Shown here in pieces: positions 21,881 to 32,100 of a DNA stretch of 64,000 bases. The position numbers were made by a program, and so were the translations under genes. The number at the start of each line of letters is the position of its first letter. Position 1 is the stretch's first letter. The notes under the pieces were generated by a model that saw only the letters and a list, made by a program, of their open reading frames with translations, had not been told where the DNA came from and ran no database searches. Source of the DNA: Pachyseris speciosa (taxonomy: Eukaryota > Cnidaria > Anthozoa > Scleractinia > Pachyseridae); contig JAEMWC010000764.1 of NCBI GenBank assembly GCA_016490735.1, forward strand, positions 365,800-429,799, written 5' to 3'.

Positions 21881-23120
21881 GTGGCTTACTGTCTCCTTAT
21901 GGAGGCGAAGCCACTTTGTTGTCGCGTTGAGTTAACAAGTGAGTGAGCAATAGAATACGAACGACCTACGAACTCTGCCGATTTTGATCCGATATTCTTC
22001 GATCTTAGCTTTTGCTTGTTCCTTCCCTGCCTCCCCTAGAGAGGTCTTTGTCTCTTGTTGTTCCAATTGTCTTCAGAATAATAAAGCAATCATAATCCAC
22101 TAACTGCGAAAGTCTTGGGGAGAGAGCAGTATGCCGGTCTTAGAAGCGAAACACAGCTCTTTGAAACAGTAAATCGGAAGAAAGAGTTCTAAGGATCACT
22201 CGACAGCTAGAACAGTGGAAATTGGTCAGTTCATAGCGAAGAAATCCCTCTTGGATGTCTTGGTTTCAGCGAGACGAGGCAGAGGAAATGGATCTTCCCG
22301 GAATAATCACAACAAGTCATCGCAAAGTCATCTCCGAATCGTTTTGCTTTTTGAAACAGTAAATCGGAAGAAAAAGGTTCTTAGGAACACTCGACAGCTA
22401 GAACAACAGAAATTGGTCAGTTCATAGTGAAGAAATCCCTCCTCGAGGACAGATTGTGGTTTAAGCGAGGCATACAAAGATGGATCTTCCCGGAATAATC
22501 ACAACAAGTCATCGCAAGAATTTTAGACTTTCTCCGAATCGTTTGGGCGCTTCTTGGAATCCACCTTCCCAAAAATTACAGATTTGAATCTGAATTTTTA
22601 CGGTACTTTATCTTTCATCTTTATTACAGCGAAATTTGCAAGAAACGGGTCAAATGAATTGTGCTTCAAAGCCAGTAACTCTGTTCGCCTTCGCGTACAT
22701 TTACTAATTGAACGAGTTTGCCTTTTAGGCATAGATACAGGCTGAATAAATTTTTTTTATTTAGGAAAACCTATTGTCTGTTTTTGTGTGTCTTTGTTCC
22801 CAGAATTTTGTAATTTTACTCGATCTATTTCAACAAACCAAAATCCTAGGTCGCAGCACAAATCAAATTCGCCTATGTGACGACAGGATCAAATTTCGCT
22901 GCAAAATTTTAACAACCTTTGATTGGCAACAAGTGTATTTTATTTGGAAATAAGGAATTCTAACTATCGCTGACCAAAGGAGTGTTGTATCTTTCACCCG
23001 GCCTGTAAGTTGTCTGTTTGTTCTTTTACCACAATTTAATACATGGGCACTAGACTTGAAAAGAATGAAATCTATTTTTTCGTGTTCACTCTCAATATCT
23101 ATCTTCGCTGCTTTGCTCAA
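21881..23120. other. Non-coding stretch with a local tandem duplication
   Basis: No gene recognised. Two copies of about 190 bp lie at 22161-22350 and 22351-22552, each beginning TTGAAACAGTAAATCGGAAG and containing GGATCTTCCCGGAATAATC. The remainder up to the foldback element has only short ORFs. Confidence 0.7.
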
Positions 23121-23665
23121 GTATGGCAAGCCAAATGTAGCAATATTCAACTCATCTAATTTTATATTCAGTTATGTATTTTGTTTTCAACTATTGGTTT
23201 AATATTCAACTTTTATTCAACCTTCAACACATCATTCAACATTCAACTATTTATTCAACATTCAACTAGTCATTCAACATTCAAACACATCATTCAACGT
23301 TCAACTATTCATTCAACATTCAACGCATCATTCAACATTCAACTATTGATTTAACATTCAACTATTGATTTAATATTCAACTATTCATTCAACATTCAAC
23401 GCATCATTCAACATTCAACTATTCATTCAACATTCAACACATCATTCAACATTCAACTATTCATTCAACATTCAACGCATCATTCAACATTCAACGAGTC
23501 ATTCAACCGGTCAGTATAAAATATGGACTGTGGACTGCGGACCCGGACTGCGGACTGGGTATAAAACGCAGACTGAGTATAAAATGAGGACTGAAGGCTG
23601 CAGACTAGGTACAAAACAATGTGCAAAAGGCGGGTGTAGTCATGGCCCACCCTATGGCCTCCCGG
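23121..23665. repeat. Left inverted repeat of the foldback element
   Basis: Contains about 20 ATTCAAC units in patterns such as 'cattcaacattcaactatt' (23200-23510). The units are imperfect and their order differs from the right arm, so the arms have changed unit number independently. Confidence 0.85.
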
Positions 23666-23698
23666 CAGTTGTTTTTTTTCTTTTTTAACTCAGTCCAT

Positions 23699-24800
23699 CC
23701 TGTGTAAACTGAACGTTTTCCATCAACACTCCCTGTCATACAAACGACTCTCTTAGTGGCGGTTCGCTCAAAATTTTTAGTGCTAAACAGACTCGTGGTA
23801 GATTGGAATCAGGAAAACCAGAATGCCGTATAAATACAACTTTCAGGCAGCTATCAAGCAGCTATGGTCCTATTCCGTGTAGATCATCCAGCGAACTGGG
23901 TCCCAGTTTCCACAGAATCCAAACCAGCTTGAAATAGTGTAGCATCCAAGCATGCAATACACCTGCCCGTAGCCTTTACGGTATGAAACGTAATTATTTT
24001 AATACTGAAGGCCTCATGTTTTCCCGTCGTTGGAACCATCGACAGTGTAAAGTTTATGCACATGTCATTGGCTTCCCAGTGGGGTCGACTCCCGGGCCTA
24101 CCAGGGAGACATGTCGGGACAATAAGGAGATGGATGTGATTATTTGCCCTAGGGAAGGGGAAAATCTTGACATTGTTTTACATCACAGATTAGGGGTGGG
24201 GAAATTCACAAGTTTGAATTCGACGTCACGGGGATTTTTAGCTGAGAGGCACCTCACCCAGTGGGAACCCCGGGGGAAATTCCTCAAGTTTGCTTGACTG
24301 ATTTTACAATCCCCCTGGTTAGCCCGGGGGTCGATCCCACAGGGAAGCCGATGACATATGCATTGTATTACATTGCATTACGCCTGGTGGTCAGAGCACA
24401 TAGATCAGGGGTTTATTCTTATATACTTTTGAAACAAAAATTGAAAGTAAGTTCAGCTCCAAGGTTTTTTTTTCTCTCCTCAATCTTTTTCTTCAAAGAA
24501 CATTTTGGAAATTGCGACTGGAAATATAATTTGGGACAGCATCACAGAATCAAATGCACGTGCATTACCGTGGGAACGGTGAACAGTGATTGGTTGAAGT
24601 TTTCCCAAATTTACATACCTCAGGAGACGTGATTGTCTTGGAATTTTGGAAAACATTTAATTTAAAAAGAACTAAGGTCTAAAATATTCCGAATTCAGTT
24701 CTACCACGAGTCTGCTTAGCAAATTTGAGCGAAACGCCGCCGAGAGAGCAGAAGAGAGTCGTAGGTATGACAGATTGACGGAGAAGGTTGTTTACACAGG
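23699..24800. mobile_element. Nested inverted-repeat element
   Basis: The ends CCTGTGTAAAC (23699-23709) and GTTTACACAGG (24790-24800) are inverted copies. The pairing continues inward through CTGTCATAC, ACGACTCTCTT and CAGACTCGTGGTAGA for about 120 bp. The middle has a second palindrome (separate entry). No transposase was found, and no target duplication could be assigned. Confidence 0.75.
24062..24357. repeat. Inner palindrome of the nested element
   Basis: ATGTCATTGGCTTCCCAGTG (24062 onward) is the approximate complement of the sequence ending at 24357 (reverse complement ATGTCATCGGCTTCCCTGTG). Arms are about 46 bp and contain a CCCGGGC core and CCAGGG. This could be a third insertion level or the core of the 23699-24800 element. 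Confidence 0.7.
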
Positions 24801-24967
24801 TTTCCAGCAATGTTGCACTTTGTTGACAGCTGTATTAATTTCAGTCTTTTTTTATATTGTTTTTCTTAGCAAGAAGACCCGTCACGCTAGATTCCCGCCA
24901 TTTTTATCATATTTAGCCAATCATATTATACCTCCCTCGTGGAGTAGCGTGATCAAAAAATCGAACG

Positions 24968-26386
24968 GATCTGTGCGGGTCCGCAAATGATCCCAGGACC
25001 GCAAATGATCCCAGGACCGCAAATGATCCCGGACCGCAAATGATCCCCAAATTGGACCGCAAATGATCCCGGACCGCAAATGATCGCCGTATTGCACCAT
25101 GTTGGACCGCAAATGATCCCGAACAAAAAATAAGGAATGGCATGGATGGTGAAATGGTATGGATAGGGAATTGGCATGAACTGCGATTATTTTAATCAAA
25201 GCCTTAAATCATGGCTCACAACTATCATCATCTGATTAATTTTAAGAAGGTAAACGTGGTCACATAATTTGTGCAACCGATGTGAAGCAGTCAATCAGTG
25301 TTATCACACCAGGATCCAAAGCTATCTCGTTTTTCCTTCCGTCTTTAGAGATCTTTGTGTTTGTTTTTATCTTTATTAACTCCAAGAACGTTCACAAATG
25401 ATACCAATGAAATAAGAACAAGACAGTTTAGCCATATTTTCCGAACGCGTGGGAGTCACAGCTCACACGACGGTGACAAGTTTCGGATGATCTTTGACCC
25501 CTGCTCCGATTTCAACCACATCACCGCGTTTCTCGCCTGCCACAGGCCAGTCGGCTGATCCCATGAATGTGAGAAAGAAACACTTCTATTATTCTCAGTA
25601 CAATTTAAAATGAGAGTGCTCTGTGAACAAAAGACTTATTTCAAAAGATAACGAAATCAACTGCAGAATTTTTCAGTTTAATCTTTACGGGTATGCGTGT
25701 ATTTTAATCCTCCGTTGTATTTGTGATTATACAATTGATTTATACCAGCCTGGGACCAGGCTCCGCAGTGGGGTTAAGGAGCGGAAAGAAGGAAAGTGGC
25801 CGAAAAAAATCGGCGAGCGAAGCGAGCCGAGCAGGGGCCTGGCGGCTCGCTTCGCTCGCCGATTGTTTTCACCACGATCCTTCTTTTCGCTCCTTTAAAA
25901 TCCCACTGCGGAGCCTGTTTCCAGGCTAATTTATACATGCTCGATTTTCACTGAAATCGGGCACGTGCACCGAAGCGTTGATCGTATACCCGACAGCAAT
26001 GAAATCTGATTAAGCATGTTCTCGAACGTCCTGGGATGTACAACACAATAAACAGAAGACATGAAGCGAAACTCGCAGTCTAAGATCACAACAAGTGTCT
26101 TTGAAATCAACAAACAGACAGAACGTCACGCAAGATCACAGATTTTCCACTAAAAACGAAAAAAAATATATTAATGATAAAAATAAAGGGAACTATGGAA
26201 TAATTCTCATAAAATGAAAAACATGTTTTGTTGTGTGTCATTTTTATATCAATCCATGCCATTCCTTATTTTTTGCTCGGGATCATTTGCGGTCCAATGT
26301 GGGGATCATTTGCGGTCCATTTTGGGGATCATTTGCGGTCCGGGATCATTTGCGGTCCTGGGATCATTTGCGGACCCGTACAGATC
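24968..26386. mobile_element. Second foldback-type element, GGACCGCAAATGATCCC ends
   Basis: The left arm (24968-25148) begins GATCTGTGCGGGTCCGC and holds about seven GGACCGCAAATGATC units. The right arm (26250-26386) is its inverse with about five units. Both arms end inward in ATAAGGAATGGCATGGAT. The interior of about 1.1 kb has no recognised gene and carries the hAT-type element at 25746. It is nested inside the larger foldback element. Confidence 0.8.
25746..25928. mobile_element. hAT-type miniature element with exact 8-bp target duplication
   Basis: ATTTATAC occurs exactly at 25738-25745 and again at 25929-25936. The ends are inverted repeats: CAGCCTGGGACCAGGCTCCG on the left, TAGCCTGGAAACAGGCTCCG as the reverse complement of the right, both continuing CAGTGGG. 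The interior is itself palindromic (CGGCGAGCGAAGCGAGCC against GGCTCGCTTCGCTCGCCG). An 8-bp duplication is the hallmark of the hAT superfamily. No transposase. Confidence 0.92.
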
Positions 26387-26804
26387 GAAGAGAAAGGACC
26401 ATGTTATTGAAAACAGTATGTTCGTGTTTTTTGCACTGAAAAGGAAAATAATTTTACTAGAAAACATTGCAAAAATATTGAAAAACTTAAAACCATCTCA
26501 GTTAAAATTTTAAAATAGCCTGTTTTAAACGGGATTACGCCTCACAGAATTGAAACTATATCAACAATACGATAGAGAAAGTTTGCTGTTGAAGTCTCGT
26601 TTTCGATTATATCTGATTTGTTAAGAATGACGGTTAGTTGGCTTATATGTATCATTTATTTTCAGTTGACTAGCTAGCTTGTACAAAGTGGAATTGCGCA
26701 TTAAACTAGTTCAAAACAACTGGTAGTTGCTGTGGACATCCTTTTCCTGGTGTATCTTCAAATTCAGTAGCATGCTATAAACCCGCGGTGCGAAACACCA
26801 AGTT

Positions 26805-27378
26805 CCACCAGTAGGCCATAGGGTGGGCCATAGCCTACACCATGGCCTACGCCATGGTTTGTCCATACCCGCCTTTTGCAGTGTTTTGTACTCAGTACGC
26901 GTTTGGTTCCTAGTCCTCATTTTACGGCCCAGTCCGCAGTCCGCAGTCCGCAGTCCATCGTTTATACTGACGGGTTGAATGACTCGTTGAATGTTGAATG
27001 ATGCGTTGAATGTTGAATGAATAGTTGAATGTTGAATGATGTGTTGAATGTTGAATGAATAGTTGAATGTTGAACGATGCGTTGAATGTTGAATGAATAG
27101 TTGAATATTAAATCAATAGTTGAATGTTAAATCAATAGTTGAATGTTAAATCAATAGTTGAATGTTGAATGATGCGTTGAATGTTAAATGAATAGTTGAA
27201 TGTTGAATGATGTGTTGAATGTTGAATGACTAGTTGAATGTTGAATAAATAGTTGAATGTTGAATGATGTGTTGAAGGTTGACTAAAAGTTGAATATTAA
27301 ACCAATAGTTGAAAACAAAATACATAACTGAATATAAAATTAGATGAGTTGAATATTGCTACATTTGGCTTGCCATAC
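26805..27378. repeat. Right inverted repeat of the foldback element
   Basis: The inverse of 23121-23665, with GTTGAATGTTGAATGA units at 26970-27300 and GGCCATAGGGTGGGCC at the inner edge. Confidence 0.85.
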
Positions 27379-27609
27379 TCAAGCGTAACATATCCAGCTG
27401 AACACTCGAAGATAACTTTCATACCACTGTGCGACCATGAATTAATCTCTACTTTATTTCTAATGCTAAGACGTGAGTTAAGTCCAGTTGGCCAATTTAT
27501 GATTAACTGTGGCTCTCTTCATTTAGTTATTTGAATTTTAGAATGGTATTTTACTAAATTATTCTGAGTAATAACAGCAGTAAGCCACATGCAGTCCCAG
27601 ACTGTCTAT

Positions 27610-27988
27610 TTTTTATTCTTATTCTGTGGATGGGTGCTCGTTAGATATTCAACAAAAGACTCTAATAGATAACTGTCACAGGTAGATGAAAAATCAGTTG
27701 AAGTTTAAAACTTATAATTCGGCCGTTATCTCTATCACGTCCCACTTGAATCAGCCGAAAATCTGCATAAACTCAAATCTCATGAAGAATTTGAATCATG
27801 TAAAATACTGAATATCTAACGTTTCTGGAAAGCCCGTATGGCGGAAACATGAAAAAGACTTATTTAATTAAAGTGTAGAAAAGCGAGTCAGATGATCATC
27901 TTTGGAAACATTGACCAAGATCCTTGTACGTACAAAGTAAAGCTGCTTAGTGACTTCAAAATAATTGTTATGCAGATTCAACGTTTAA
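27610..27988. repeat. Partial R1 copy D, left part
   Basis: Matches R1 copy A from 'ttcttattctgtggatg' through 'acgtttctggaaagcccgta'. A stretch at about 27865-27950 instead matches the spacer before 17395. It stops at the TTAA of the piggyBac-like element and resumes at 29003. Confidence 0.85.
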
Positions 27989-29002
27989 CCCATTGGCACC
28001 CGTGCCGGCCAAAACCGGCCGTAAAAAACTCCCATGCTTCAAAACATTGCAACTTTCTCAATCGCACGAATATTGCCTTAACTGTTAGTTGTGAGCACGA
28101 AATGGAATGCCCTTTAAATTTGGATATCCAATAAATGCAAGAAACGTAGCGATTTTTACCAAATATGGCCTTTTGAGTTTGGACAAGAACGAAACTGGCC
28201 GTTTTTAACGTCAAAGAGAAACAACAAAAATGCCCCTTTTTGCCTTCATGATTTTTAGGGAAATCATCGTCCAAAAACCAAAATTCAACCATCATAACAA
28301 AATTCAGTCCTTTTTCTAGCTTAGAAATGACTTTTTTTGTTCATATTCTTCTCCCGAGCGTAGATACAGCCTTTTGTTCCAGTGCATTCGGGCCTTCCCG
28401 ACATTTTCAACATCTTGAGCGCATTGCATGCTGGGAACTAACGAGAATTTTTGACAGCGCCCGTTCCTTCCCCTAATTCTTTCACATATAAACTAAGTCT
28501 ACAGCCACTCCGACCTATCGCCAAAATTTCCTGCTCGTGGTCATCTTCAGTACACAGAAATTCCAAAATATGTGGCGGTAGGTCGAGAAATTCATCAATA
28601 GTCGAGTCCCAAAGGTACTAAGTGTTCGACCGGCCAAATTCCCAGTTCGTCGAGTAACAAGCCAAATTCAACAACAAAGTACATCACCTTGCTCGATTCT
28701 TTGAGAAAGTGGACTCTTAGCTACCGTCACGCTTAATGATGCTCATCAGGCAGCCGCTAAAGATGAAAAATGGCTGTAAATTTAGCAGAAATCGCAAGCA
28801 AACCGAACTTGGGCCATTGTTGTCGCTTCACGGATAAAAAATAGCTACGTCAAAATGACGTTTTCAGAAACCTTGAGCCTCCAGTGGCTTAGGACAGCAC
28901 CACTTTTCCCTGGTAGTTCAAATAAAGAGTCACGAATTGCTATTCATCGTTTATAGCTGGAAAATCACTCCGAAAATGTAAAAACCTGCGGTAGTCAATG
29001 GG
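27989..29002. mobile_element. piggyBac-like miniature element, 1,014 bp, TTAA duplications
   Basis: Flanked by TTAA at 27985-27988 and 29003-29006. The ends are CCCATTGGCACC on the left and CCCATTGACTAC as the reverse complement of the right, so the inverted end is CCCATTGRC. In R1 copy A the same place reads ACGTTTAAACACATAG, an unoccupied single TTAA (12593-12596), so the paralogue confirms both ends. CCY...RGG ends and TTAA targets are characteristic of piggyBac-type transposons. No transposase ORF is present, so it is non-autonomous. Confidence 0.93.
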
Positions 29003-29140
29003 TTAAATACATAGCATATGTCAAGAACGTATATCGAGTTTTGACCTTTAAAAGAACGATTTTTAATATGCTTGGCGCGTGAGTACCGAAATAAAAACAC
29101 TCCCTTACATTTTTCCCAACACCGTCATTCCTTTTCAACA
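29003..29140. repeat. Partial R1 copy D, right part
   Basis: Resumes copy-A sequence at 'acatagcatatgtcaa' and runs to 'aacaccgtcattcct', the point where copy A holds the 12.7-kb short transposon. Confidence 0.85.
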
Positions 29141-32100
29141 TGCAGGATGCATGTGTCCTCTTTGGTTCCTCGGCTAAAGGAGGAACGGTCCTTTCAAGGC
29201 ATCAGAATGAAAAACGGGTAACTGACCTGAGATCTTTTACACGCAGTAAACGCCTTTTCATCGGCAGATTTATAATCCCACCAACATGATACGAACCGAG
29301 GGTAGTATAATCGACGTCTCGAAAGAAATTAAATGCAAAATTAAGTCTACAATTATCAAGTGCTCGAATTTTTACACTCGTTTTGACTGAAGTAAGTAAG
29401 AAAATAAAATTGTGTTCCCCAAAAGCTTTGAAAAGGAAAACGTACAGCCACTTGAAAGTTCAAGTACAAGACTTTAACAATCCTTGCGCTGCGGGATTTT
29501 ATCCCCAGACTGTGGAATAAATAAACAGCACCAAAACCCAAGACCCCCTTTTTGAGGCATTTTTAACAACACTGCGGGAGAGAACTTTCAATAGGGTTCA
29601 TTTGGTGATCACGATTTGGTTTTGTTGTGTAACATCACGCACTCCAAGAAACTGCTTTCAGCTACAGCTGAACTACGCTTTGCTGTCAACAAACAATTTC
29701 CGATAAACCAATAATATTAAACCTGGTCATTGACTAGCTGCGCAAATATGTCAGGGCCCATCTTTACGTAACGTTATACTCCTGTGTCACAAAAGAAAAG
29801 AGAAACAAATAAATTCGCAGAAATTGTTGAAAAGTTGTAAAGTATTGCTAAGCGACAGCCACGTTTCTGGGTTACCGAAACTTAGCCGAAATTTAAACAC
29901 CAGATCAGCAAACAATGGGGCACTGCAAATTAGTCACTTAAAAAAACTCATTTCTCGGGCATAGCCTCTTCCTTTTTGTTTCTTTTCTCAGCGACATATG
30001 CTTGAATTTTGTTACTTTTCAAAAGAGAAAAATAGAACAAAATCATTTTTCAAAGCTAAGCCGACTTGTGGCTGAGAAATTTTAAAACTAGCCAAAGAAG
30101 ATGTTTATATATATATATTAAAAAAGCATTCGCAATTAGACAATATGTCTGATTTGTTAAAGGAATCATAAATGTTTCCCCAATCTCCGAGAACATAACA
30201 ACATACAGTTTTCAAAGGCCTCTACCTTTTTTGACATAATATGAAGGGACTTGAAGAGCATAACTTTCAAGTGAATGTCTAATTTTCTTTCTCAAGGAAT
30301 TGCAAAACCTCCAACAGTGTTGAAAGCGCGAGATGCAATCGAAATGAATTTAAAATAATTGACACTAAATTGTTCAACAACTAACTTGACAAATTAAACC
30401 CACAGATACTGTAGTTTCATGGCTACGCAAAGACAATATAGACAACCGTGAGCGAAAGCGTTGTAAACTCGGTAACCTGACATATTTCCTCCTTTTGAAG
30501 TGTCGACAAGTATTGACAACATTAGGGTGATGACGAAATTTCCGAACAAAGATACAAGATGACCGGCTGCAAAGATCTGCTTCCGCCACTCGGAGTATGA
30601 CTGAATTCATAACCCTGAATTAAAGACAGCAAGCTACAGGAAATAACCTGAGAATGCTTTTTAAGCGAGGGAAATTTTAATTTTCCCAACATTGGCAAAG
30701 CCGGGATACTCAACAACTTGTGGTAAATACCTTTATCAGTAGATGTTTTATCTGGCTAATTTTAAAACTGTTTCATAATTTTGTGAGCCAGCAGACGGAA
30801 CAGTCATGAGGATCACTGGATGTTAAACTTTTAGTTGGGCCCTTTTGAGAATGTTCATTGTAATATTTTTCGTTTCTGATATGTGGTTCAAATATATCAA
30901 TAGCTGTTTTTACCCAAGCGATGACATCCGAGGTCCTCGTTCAAACTGATAAGTCGATTGATTTTCATTTTATCCCGCAGTTTTATTCAATGCAAATTGA
31001 GACAGATTTCTGCGCAAGGACTTCGTGAACTTTACGCCGGATCATTGGTCTTCCGTTAAGGCCTGTTTGACTCAGAAACGAATCACTTATCAGACAAGTA
31101 GCTAGATTTCAAGTTGACACCAAAATATGATTTAACATTGTACATTGTTCAATCACAATTCAAACAGTCGAGTAAAACTTCTGTAATAGGAATAAACAAT
31201 ATCGCTTGAGGTGATATCTCTTGCGATATCTCTCCGGCATCAAACACCTTCTGTGGAGTTCGCTGCCTGTTATCTCGATAACTGAACTCATTGTTTGCTC
31301 TGCGATAATTTGTTTATCGTGCCATAACTTAACGCGGAAGAACTGAAGTATGAACAGTATTATTATTGTTATTATTATTGGAAATTGACTATTAAAACAG
31401 CTGCTCTAACCTTGCTCTAATGGCTTGAAATGCGATTGTATCAGACTGAAGGGACGAAAATGAAGTCTGGTTTCAATTCGCAACTTAGTTTTCCAGCCTA
31501 AGCACAAACCAAATCGTTTAGTCGCCATTATCTTTCCTTTTGCTTGACTGAGATTCAAATTAATGAATTTGTTTCACCATCGAAGGGTCCGTCAGAAGTT
31601 GTTAGCAGCGCTGTCTTTCCTTAAGAGCCTATATATACGCAAGAGTATATACTTCCCAAATTTAACCTAACCTTAGACTTGGTAAAAACAAAACTTGCGT
31701 TAGTTATACCTTCACAATAAAACTAAACAAGAAAGGTTTTCATTGTCAATCATGAAGCAGACTTATGTCGTCTTCCAGACATCGGTTATTTAAATATTTT
31801 TTATAGTAAAATCCAAGAATATCACAATGCTCGATGTCAAGTTGCGAGAAAAAAATCTTCGCTACTCTGCTGTTCCGTTTCGTGAGCGATAAACCTTTAC
31901 ATTTGCGTGCACAGTTGTTCCGCGAGTCTGTATATACAAACATCTTTCCGCAAATTGTTACCTAATTTCTTATTCACCTAATAACGTGGCCAAGTCTTAT
32001 CGCGACCGGATTTCGGATATATTAAATTTCCCTTCCCTCCCCCCAATAAAATTAAAGGCAGCCGTACATACCTCTGGTGTGTTTGAGGGAAATGGTACGA

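Larger units (their letters stand above)
23121..27378. mobile_element. Foldback-type element with long tandem-repeat inverted ends
   Basis: The outer inverted repeats begin GTATGGCAAGCC (23121) and end with its complement (27378). Each arm is about 550-570 bp and consists largely of tandem ATTCAACATTCAAC-type units, followed inward by a purine/pyrimidine block with repeated 'gcagtccgcagtcc' and by GGCGGGT...GGCCCACCCTATGGCC. The flanks show TCAA at 23117-23120 and again at 27379-27382, a possible 4-bp target duplication. The centre holds two other inverted-repeat elements and almost no unique sequence, and no transposase. Long inverted ends built from tandem repeats are the defining trait of foldback elements (FB/Galileo type); the family assignment is by analogy. 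Confidence 0.75.

Noticed and set aside
24913..26439. ORFs with repeated DHLRS or IICGP runs as repeat proteins
   Set aside because: All are translations of the GGACCGCAAATGATCCC tandem units in several frames on both strands.
23117..27382. CRISPR-like array in the ATTCAAC repeats
   Set aside because: No constant repeat with unique spacers: units are contiguous, variable and inverted on the other side, in a eukaryotic context.
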